A stretch of DNA of 64,000 nucleotides from Albibacterium profundi. GTDB lineage: Bacteria; Bacteroidota; Bacteroidia; Sphingobacteriales; Sphingobacteriaceae. The translations under genes and the position numbers were made by a program. Below, one piece after another: positions 35,521 through 43,500 of the stretch. Under the pieces are notes generated by a model, which saw nothing but the letters and a program-made list of their open reading frames with translations, was not told the origin of the DNA and ran no database searches. Within the stretch, counting starts at the first letter, position 1. Each line of letters begins with the position of its first letter. The stretch lies in contig NZ_JBBVGT010000002.1 in NCBI RefSeq assembly GCF_042159835.1, forward strand, positions 310,001 to 374,000. The letters are read 5' to 3'.

Positions 35521-36777
35521 TTATTTAACAATCCATCGGTTCACGGCATTATGCTCCCCTTCAATAATAACTTTCAAAAATTTGCTGTTCGCAAGGTTTT
35601 CCGGAAGCTTAATTTTTGCCTTCCTAGCTGAAATTTTATATTCACCAATTGTTTGGTAAGAATCAGGATGCTCAAGTCCCTGTTTGTTAAACTGATTCGT
35701 CGCTGTGACTAATACTTTTACCGAACCTTGATTTGCAAAGGGAGTCCATTCAACTGCTAGGGTATCACCAACTAGCTCGGCTCGCGGATCGGCAACTGAA
35801 ACCTCACCAATAAACGATACACCATCCAGTTCATAGCGCTGTTTTTCATTGATGGTTATTTGCATATGTTCGGCCACGGACGGCAGAATATCTACTATCG
35901 CGGGAGTATGCGCAAAGAAATGTTTGTTCAGAGAAGGACAGTTCGTAGCGATCCAAATGCCACGTTCAGCATCGGTCTGACCTCCGTGCCCTGAACCGTC
36001 AACGACATTTCTGCCATGGTCGGTTGTAACCACCAATAACCAATCTTCATTAAAATATTGTTCTCTATATTGAATAGCGTTGTATATCTCTCCGATTTGA
36101 CGATCTGCGATCTTAACGGCACGGATCATTTCTTCACTTTGCCCATAACGATGTCCCATATCATCAGTGTATTGTAGATAAACCCAACTGAGATATGGAG
36201 CATCTTCACGAATACCTTTACTGGCCTGCTTGGTTACTTCTTCGTCTATCATGTTAATATATCGCGAATTATTGTCATGCGGAAAACGAACGGTATCCAG
36301 CTCATAGCCATCATAGTGATCATCTAAGGTCAGGTTACCGGTTTGAGGCAGGTCGGCACCTAGCAGCTTCGTACGGTTATCCAACCAGGTAGAATATATC
36401 GCCAGCTTAGCGGATGGTTTGCTTTCTTTTAAGAATCTAAAAATTGTCCAATAATGATAGTTTGGATCTTCGATACCATTGCCCCAAACATTATGCTTGT
36501 TGCTCCAGGTTCCTGTTAGCATACTATTATACCCTACCGCAGAGATCGTAGGTGTCTCGGAATAGCCACCTCTTTCACCACCTGTATAGGCTCTCGTGTA
36601 ACCACCTTCGCGACTGATTGCATCAATATTGGGCGTTGGTAACCGTTCAAGTAAATCTGCGGGGATACCGTCGACAATGACCAATACGGTTTTACGGGTC
36701 TTTTGTTCTTGGGCTAAAGAATTTTCTACAGTAATAGCCAACAATGAAGTAAATAAAATTAAAAGTGTTACTCTCAT
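35521..36777 (-). CDS. Alkaline phosphatase superfamily phosphodiesterase, secreted
   Basis: 418 residues with a signal peptide (to about residue 22, NSLAQ). The nucleotide pyrophosphatase/phosphodiesterase fold is shown by VLVIVDGIPADLL (metal Asp), PTISAVGYNSMLTG with the likely Thr nucleophile, YLQYTDDMGHRYG (Asp and His ligands), TTDHGRN and GHGG. A small beta domain ends the protein (about 330-418). These enzymes cleave phosphodiesters or phosphonates in the periplasm; the exact substrate is not evident. It is divergent from the next gene with 148 nt between the starts. Confidence 0.87.
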   Translation of the reverse strand: MRVTLLILFTSLLAITVENSLAQEQKTRKTVLVIVDGIPADLLERLPTPNIDAISREGGYTRAYTGGERGGYSETPTISAVGYNSMLTGTWSNKHNVWGNGIEDPNYHYWTIFRFLKESKPSAKLAIYSTWLDNRTKLLGADLPQTGNLTLDDHYDGYELDTVRFPHDNNSRYINMIDEEVTKQASKGIREDAPYLSWVYLQYTDDMGHRYGQSEEMIRAVKIADRQIGEIYNAIQYREQYFNEDWLLVVTTDHGRNVVDGSGHGGQTDAERGIWIATNCPSLNKHFFAHTPAIVDILPSVAEHMQITINEKQRYELDGVSFIGEVSVADPRAELVGDTLAVEWTPFANQGSVKVLVTATNQFNKQGLEHPDSYQTIGEYKISARKAKIKLPENLANSKFLKVIIEGEHNAVNRWIVK

Positions 36778-36925
36778 ATCTTAGTATGCTGTTACTTTTC
36801 AGGTTATTTAATTAACGCGATATAGGTTAGGGACAATTCTATTGAAATAAAGATAGTAAATACTTCCCATTGTGCTCTCTGGATTTTTCTTATATTCAAC
36901 ATGCAATTTAAGAAAAACCTCTTTT

Positions 36926-39013
36926 ATGAAATTTAAATCACTGATACTCTCCGTGCTAGTTTTTGTCGGTTACGGGAGCTTACAAGCTGAAACAAAACTC
37001 AATACAAAACAATTCAACGATCGGGGAGAATCTACGCTTAGCCGTGAAGGCAATATGGTAGAAATCACTTGGCCGGTCGGTGATCAAAGCTTTGGAAAAG
37101 TACAATTTGATATGGCTCCTGGCAGCCCTTTGTTCAAAAGTATCCGTGTAGGGTCCGAAAATAACTACAGTAACGTTTCAGAAAATCTGGACGCAGCCTT
37201 TTTGTTGACCATAGGCGAACGTGATCTTTTGTCGCAAAATAGATGGAATATCTTTTTTGATCGGGTTCCTAACAAACCTTATGAGACTTTTCCAGTTGTG
37301 CTTAAAAAAGATAGCATTTCGGTTAAAAGCGTCGGCAGTCGCACCATTGTGAACATCGGCACTCTTTCCGCCGAAGACTTTTCAGGGAATATGGAGATAA
37401 CTTTCTATCATGGCAGCCCTCTCTTCAATATCGCCGCGGTGATGTCAACGCCGGATGACGCGACCGCTATTGTATATGATGCTGGATTGATCAGCCGGTC
37501 TGAAGAATGGAAGAATATGTCTTGGACGAGTACTGCGGATGAATTAGAATCAAGTACCGTAAACTATGCTGATCCGGCTAAGAATCTGGCGGTGAAGTAT
37601 CGGACGATTGTCGCAAGTGGTGAAGAAGGTGCGCTAGCACTCTTCCCCGCGCCTCATCAATACTTTTATCCGCTTGACGAAGCTTTCAATTTGAAATTCG
37701 TTTGGCATGGTGAAAATTATCGGGGTCTATTGGAAGGCTACGGCATGGGGATCCGGCAAGAGCTTGAGGGAGATCATCGTTTCGTTCCTTGGTTCAATGC
37801 GCCTCCCGGCACGAAACAGCGATTAAATTTCTTCTGCCTGATCAACGGACTCGGCGACAATGAAGCGATGGAAGAGGTTAAGAAATTCACGAACGCTGAT
37901 CGTTATCCTAAACTTCCGGGCTATAAAACGATGTCCAGTCATTTTCACAATGAATTTATTATGAACGTGGTATTGGCCGGTAAGCCAATCCCTGAAAAGC
38001 CTGAATTTATTGATGTTTTTAAACGCTTGGGCTTAGATATGGTTCATTTGGGTGAATTTCATTATACCGCTCACCCTAAAGGACCTGATTCCCTCCGCCT
38101 TCAGGAGCTGAAAGCACTTTTTGAACAATCGGAAAGGCTGTCGGATGATGAATTTCTACTTATCCCCGGAGAAGAGCCGAATGAGTTTTTCGGAGGCCAC
38201 TGGATGCAGATGTTTCCGCGGCCGGTGTACTGGATTATGTCGCGAGGCGATGGAGTCCCGTTTGTTGAGAACAAACCTGGCTTTGGCAAGGTTTATCATA
38301 TCGGCAGCACGGAAGACATGATGCGCCTACTTGAGGAAGAACAAGGTTTAGCGTGGACGGCTCACGCTCGGACTAAAGGGTCGGTTAATACTCCGGACAT
38401 CTATAAACACAAGGACTTTTTCAAATCAGACCGGTTTATGGGTGCTGCGTGGAAAGCCATGCCTGCAGACCTTTCTGATGATCGTTCAGGTTTAAGGGTA
38501 CTTGACTTGCTAGATGATATGAACAACTGGGGCGAGAAAAAGACTGTGATTGCCGAAGCTGATTTATTCACTGTAACCCATGAAAATGAGATGTATGCGC
38601 ATATGAACGTCAATTATCTGATGCTGGATCAATTACCGAGATACCAAGACGGTTGGCAAGAAGTAGCGGATGCGATGCAAAATGGCAAATTCTTTTCGAC
38701 GACGGGTGAAGTTCTCATGCATAACTTGAAGGTGAATGGAAAGCTGTCTGGTGAAACGTTCAATTTAAATGCTGACGGAACCGCGGATATTGACCTGAAA
38801 CTGAGCTGGACGTTCCCCATGAGTTTCGTAGAAGTGATTTCAGGTGATGGGGATGAAGTTTACCATGAACGGATTGACCTGCGTGAAACCAAGGCTTTTG
38901 GTGAACAGGATTTTGATTTTCAAGTGAATTTAGAAGGAAGAAAATGGGTGCGCGTGGAAGCATGGGACTGTGCGGTAAATGGTGCTTTCAGTCAGACTTT
39001 CTACATAGAATAA
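36926..39013 (+). CDS. Large secreted PHP-like metallo-hydrolase candidate
   Basis: 695 residues from ATG 36926, where a signal peptide begins (MKFKSLILSVLVFVGYGSLQA); the upstream ATG at 36872 precedes it by 18 codons with no signal-like sequence. Residues 25-330 form beta-rich sandwich sequence. The second half has spaced metal-type motifs: SSHFHNEF, HLGEFHYTAH, LLIPGEEPNEFFGGHW, AWTAHARTKGS and a C-terminal Trp/Asp region. These resemble PHP-superfamily proteins of the CehA/McbA type, which hydrolyse phosphoesters or amides, but the match is partial. Its neighbour across the divergent promoter is a phosphodiesterase, so both may process the same phosphorylated compound. Confidence 0.55.
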   Translation: MKFKSLILSVLVFVGYGSLQAETKLNTKQFNDRGESTLSREGNMVEITWPVGDQSFGKVQFDMAPGSPLFKSIRVGSENNYSNVSENLDAAFLLTIGERDLLSQNRWNIFFDRVPNKPYETFPVVLKKDSISVKSVGSRTIVNIGTLSAEDFSGNMEITFYHGSPLFNIAAVMSTPDDATAIVYDAGLISRSEEWKNMSWTSTADELESSTVNYADPAKNLAVKYRTIVASGEEGALALFPAPHQYFYPLDEAFNLKFVWHGENYRGLLEGYGMGIRQELEGDHRFVPWFNAPPGTKQRLNFFCLINGLGDNEAMEEVKKFTNADRYPKLPGYKTMSSHFHNEFIMNVVLAGKPIPEKPEFIDVFKRLGLDMVHLGEFHYTAHPKGPDSLRLQELKALFEQSERLSDDEFLLIPGEEPNEFFGGHWMQMFPRPVYWIMSRGDGVPFVENKPGFGKVYHIGSTEDMMRLLEEEQGLAWTAHARTKGSVNTPDIYKHKDFFKSDRFMGAAWKAMPADLSDDRSGLRVLDLLDDMNNWGEKKTVIAEADLFTVTHENEMYAHMNVNYLMLDQLPRYQDGWQEVADAMQNGKFFSTTGEVLMHNLKVNGKLSGETFNLNADGTADIDLKLSWTFPMSFVEVISGDGDEVYHERIDLRETKAFGEQDFDFQVNLEGRKWVRVEAWDCAVNGAFSQTFYIE

Positions 39014-39062
39014 AACACAAAAAATAGTTACAAAAGACATTTCATTATACTAACTATTTTAG

Positions 39063-39070
39063 TATTTTTG
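39063..39070 (+). promoter_or_regulatory. -7 promoter box of the DnaQ/GIY-YIG gene
   Basis: TATTTTTG lies 24 nt ahead of the TTG start at 39095. Just upstream AAAATAGTTA and TAACTATTTT form a 10-bp inverted repeat with a spacer of about 20 nt that could end the preceding transcript. Confidence 0.45.
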
Positions 39071-39094
39071 TTTTCTTAAACTAAAACGCCTCGC

Positions 39095-40486
39095 TTGGCT
39101 AAACGAGAAAACATAGAATACGCAATTGTTGATATAGAAACCACAGGTGGCTATGCCAGTGGTAGCGGTATAACAGAAATCGCTATTCTAATCCATGACG
39201 GCAAAAGAGTTGTGCAACGTTTTGAACAATTGCTAGACCCTCAGATGCCCATCCCCTTGCATATACAAGCGTTGACCGGCATTGACGATCTGATGGTTGC
39301 CGGTTGTCCTACTTTTGCTGATGTATCTGAGGAAGTCTACGAATTATTATCTAATCGGGTCTTTGTAGCGCACAATGTTAATTTTGATTACTCATTTATA
39401 CGGCATCATCTGACAGAAGCGGGCTTGGAATGGTCGGCAAATAAGCTATGCACCGTTCGTATGTCTAGGAAAATCAGACCGGGGTTAAGATCCTATAGTC
39501 TGGGGCGACTGTGTGATGCATTGAAGTTGCCCATCGAAAATCGCCACCGTGCTGGCGGCGATGCCGAGGCTACCGCCATCCTCTTTGGAAAGTTACTCGA
39601 GTGGGATGATCAAAATATAATCAACGAAATGCTAAAGGCTCGTTCTGCCGAACAGCGTTTACCTCCCAACTTGCCCAAGAAATATTTCGACGATCTGCCT
39701 AATCGGCCCGGTGTATATTATTTTAGAAACCGACAAGGAAAGGCCATCTACATTGGTAAAGCGGTGAACGTAAAGAAACGGGTAGCCTCGCATTTTACGG
39801 GCAATACGCCTAATCCGCAGCGTCAACATTTTCTAAGGGATATCTACTCGATCACCTATGAGATCTGCGGTACGGAGCTGATGGCTTTTTTGCTGGAATG
39901 CATTGAAATTAAGCGACTGTGGCCGCTTTATAATCGTGCGCTAAAACGCTTTGAAGCTAAATTTGCTTTATATTCCTATGAAGATCAAAATGGGTACATG
40001 CGATTGGCCGTAGGTAAAAAGATGAAACAGCAAAGCTGTCTTCAATCGTATAACCGTGCAGTAGATGCTGTCAGCCAGCTCAATACTTTGATTCACGATT
40101 TTGATCTTGATCGGAAGCTTTGTGTATTTGGGTTGCAACACCATCCTTATCAATTAAATATAATCCAAAAGAAAGACGCTCCATCATGTTCTGTTGACAT
40201 TCATAACGAAAGAGTCATGCAGGCGATTGCAAGCCTTCAGAAAAGCGAAGATTGCTATGTTATTATTGATAAAGGTCGTAACGAAGATGAGAAAAGCTGC
40301 ATCTGGGTTGAAGACGGCCAATTTCACAGCATGGGATACATATCAACGGAAACTGATCTGCGTGATCCGGAAGACATTCGTGATAGCCTGTCCCGCTACC
40401 CAACGAATCACTACATGATGCAGCTGATTCAGTCATTCGCTATGAAACACCCCTGGAAGGTTAAATCAAGATCAGACTTTAGTTGA
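39095..40486 (+). CDS. DnaQ-like exonuclease fused to GIY-YIG endonuclease domain
   Basis: 463 residues. No ATG precedes the conserved region, so the start is the TTG at 39095. Residues 7-175 are a DEDDh 3'-5' exonuclease: Asp13 and Glu15 in VDIETTG, AHNVNFDYSF as ExoII, and HRAGGDAEAT as ExoIII. Residues about 205-290 are a UvrC/Cho-type GIY-YIG domain (RPGVYYFRNRQGKAIYIGKA, VKKRVASHF). About 170 residues of unassigned C-terminal sequence follow. This architecture is known in Actinobacteria and Bacteroidota and is thought to act in DNA repair, combining nick-making and trimming. It stands as a single gene. Confidence 0.9.
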   Translation: MAKRENIEYAIVDIETTGGYASGSGITEIAILIHDGKRVVQRFEQLLDPQMPIPLHIQALTGIDDLMVAGCPTFADVSEEVYELLSNRVFVAHNVNFDYSFIRHHLTEAGLEWSANKLCTVRMSRKIRPGLRSYSLGRLCDALKLPIENRHRAGGDAEATAILFGKLLEWDDQNIINEMLKARSAEQRLPPNLPKKYFDDLPNRPGVYYFRNRQGKAIYIGKAVNVKKRVASHFTGNTPNPQRQHFLRDIYSITYEICGTELMAFLLECIEIKRLWPLYNRALKRFEAKFALYSYEDQNGYMRLAVGKKMKQQSCLQSYNRAVDAVSQLNTLIHDFDLDRKLCVFGLQHHPYQLNIIQKKDAPSCSVDIHNERVMQAIASLQKSEDCYVIIDKGRNEDEKSCIWVEDGQFHSMGYISTETDLRDPEDIRDSLSRYPTNHYMMQLIQSFAMKHPWKVKSRSDFS

Positions 40487-40523
40487 TTTTTTTCTGAATA
40501 GGATCGTATTCACCATATCTGAA

Positions 40524-43500
40524 TCAATCTTTTATCGGCAATATTTCCACCTTTACTCCTTCTGTATGCGCGCTCATTTCTGGTGCGTACATGCTCTGCA
40601 AGGTAGCAATTCCATTGCTAAATGTCCCGGCATTGTTTGCCCTCAAATCATATTCAAACACATGAGTACCTTTTGGAAGTCTATCGATAAAGAAGTTTGA
40701 CGCTGCATCTCTTGTACTTTCATAATATCCTAATCCGCTCTGCCATTTGTAACCCGACAAGACAGTTACTGGTTCAAAACCACTGGATCTAGAATCTTTT
40801 AAATGCAGGAATTGTAAATCGCGATCCGATCGAATAACTAGCCTCACAGTAATCAGATCACCGACACGAAGTGGTGTTTCTGTCGTAATGGCGTGTAGAA
40901 CTATGCCCTCTTCTGTATACTCTTTCCTGAACAATTCTTTTTCAATCCGTAAAGCAGCCGAAGAAGCTTCAATTTCATCCATTTTTTGAAGATGCTGCCA
41001 GTACATACCGCCCCAAACTACGCCGGGCGATGTATTATCGATCTGCACTTGCGCCATGTCAGCTGTGATTTCCGAGGCTTGCCATGTCCGTTTATAATAT
41101 CCCGTAGCGGAAGTTTTACTAGCAATATCGAGGACTTCATCACCAACCTTTACGTCAACTCCTATATCGGAGTCGACCCAGTTTTTACCGGTAAGCAACA
41201 AGGAGTAAATAGCCTCCGTAGTCGCTTTCGTGCTGGCCCAGTGATTACTTTGCTTATTTTTCAACAACCATACTTTCATTTGCTCTACACTTTCCTCGTC
41301 CTCAGACACCTCGTGAAATGCTTCAATTAAACGGGTTTGTGTTTCAATCGGATTTTTCCACCAATCCCATCCACTCATATTTTCTTTCCAATACATGCCC
41401 TGCTCGTCAGACTGTACGGCATAATCTTTTAGGGATTTAATGATAGCCGCGGCCTTCTCTCCCGCGCCGGTCCGATGGTAGATTAAGGCCAACATAGCCC
41501 TTGATTGCAAATCATTTACAGCTGTTGATTTTTCCCCATCTTTGAGAATCGTTGTCAGCAACACAGAATCCAAAGGGTATTCTTCTAGAAAGAAACTTCG
41601 CGCATAAAGATAATGCAAGGTATTATTCATCGGTGCTTTGCGCAAGGCTTTTGATTCCAACTCTTTCTGGGTATTCGAATCTAAATAAGTAATCATTTTT
41701 TTAATGATTTGTTCAGCGCTCTCCGTAAATTCACGATCCGAAGGATTGAGACTTTTCAAATGACCGAATCCAGCTAGCATATGGGACGTTACGGCACGGT
41801 TGGCCGGTCCCCCTTCGAACCAAGGGAAAGCACCCGATACAAGTTGCGTTCCAGCCAGTCTACGAAGCAAGGAAGCTTGTTGCTGTTTCTGATTGTTTTC
41901 ATCGAAAAGAACCGCTAAGCGCGCCATTCTCTGCTGTTCATTTTCCGCGTCTCTTACCCATGGAGTTTCCGCTATTACAATACTTTTCAGTTCTTCATTC
42001 ATGATCAATTTCGATTGCCCTACACCCACTCTACGCCACTCGTCAACAGCAGCCGTCATACTCGGGAAGGTATCAATCAGGTAGCTAGAAACACGGGAGC
42101 TATAGAGCTGAGCAAACAGTTGCTCTGAGCTTTGATAGCGTGCATCCTGCAAAAACGGCAAGGCCTGAATAGCATACCAAATCGGGTTTGTCGCGATCTC
42201 TAAGCTTAAACCAATATGTTCTGGTTCTTGAGTTTTCAACAAACCAGGTAATGTAAATTTCTTTTTCTGTCCTTCTTTGGCGTAAAGCGATAGGGTTTCA
42301 GTAACGACTTGTTTATTAGGCAATATGGGCAGAATAGATGCCTCGCCATCGCTAAAATCACCAGCCGAAGCTACAACACGGTAGCTGACCAAACCCGGCA
42401 AGGACGGTACATGCAGTTGCCAAGAAACATCGGTGCTCTCACCCTTATTCACATAAAATTTTCTTGTTTTAGCGGACATAGAAAACAGACTGTCTATGGG
42501 CTCCATCGTCTTGGGATCGAATAACATAAGCTGAGCCGTACCAGACAGGTCTGAATCGGAAAGATTGACAATCTTCGTACTCAAGGTTAAATCATCTCCA
42601 ACGCGTAAAAAGCGAGGAGTATTAGGTACAACCATCAGGTCTTTGCTGGTTCTGACCGTTCTTTCCAAATAGGCCGTCTTCATTGTGGGTGTGTGTGCCA
42701 GTGCCATAAACTTCCATGCGGTCAGTCGTTCTGGCGCCGTGAAGCGTATTTTAACGTTTCCGTCTTTATCGGTTCGGAGATCAGGATAGAAAAAAGCAGT
42801 CTCTTTAAGGTCATCTCGAACAGGAATGTTTTGTAGCAGCTCAATTTCTTCAGCTGCCAACGCGTCCAATTCGGCACTTTCTTCCGTCACCACACCAGCT
42901 ACGTTGCCTGTGAGCGTGGATCGTTTTTGTTGGCCATAACCAACTACGACAACTTCATTCATTGTTGAAGATGACATTGATGTAAAAACCATATTGCCTT
43001 CCTGCGGAGATCCGGACAGTTTACCTCTGTAGCGGGCTTGTTGTCTAGTCGGTTGAGAGAGACCAAAACCGAAGTATTCTAAGTTTTCAAGCTTCAATGA
43101 TAAATACGTTGGTATCGAGCTTTGATCGCTTAGGTAGCGGCCGTAAGTCAGGCCAAAAGATGGCCCCAATCTCCAATGAAGTCTAGCGGGTTGCTGCCTA
43201 TTTAGATTACGAAAAGACAAATTATTCGTCGCAAATTTGTCCAGCGAGGCATCGTACATTAGTGCCAACAGCTCGGGCATCATTTCATCCTTATGGGCAC
43301 CTCGTATTGTCAGTTGCCAAACTTCTTCATCCCCCGGTTGCAATTTATCTCTGAAAGTGGCGATTTTTATACTTAGATCATTTGCTGTATCTATTATGGG
43401 GACATGGATAGTTCCGGTTTCAAAAGAATTATATTTCGCCATATAGTAATGAATCCATACGGGCTTTGTATCATTTTCCGCAATCGGGAGAATTAGCTTG

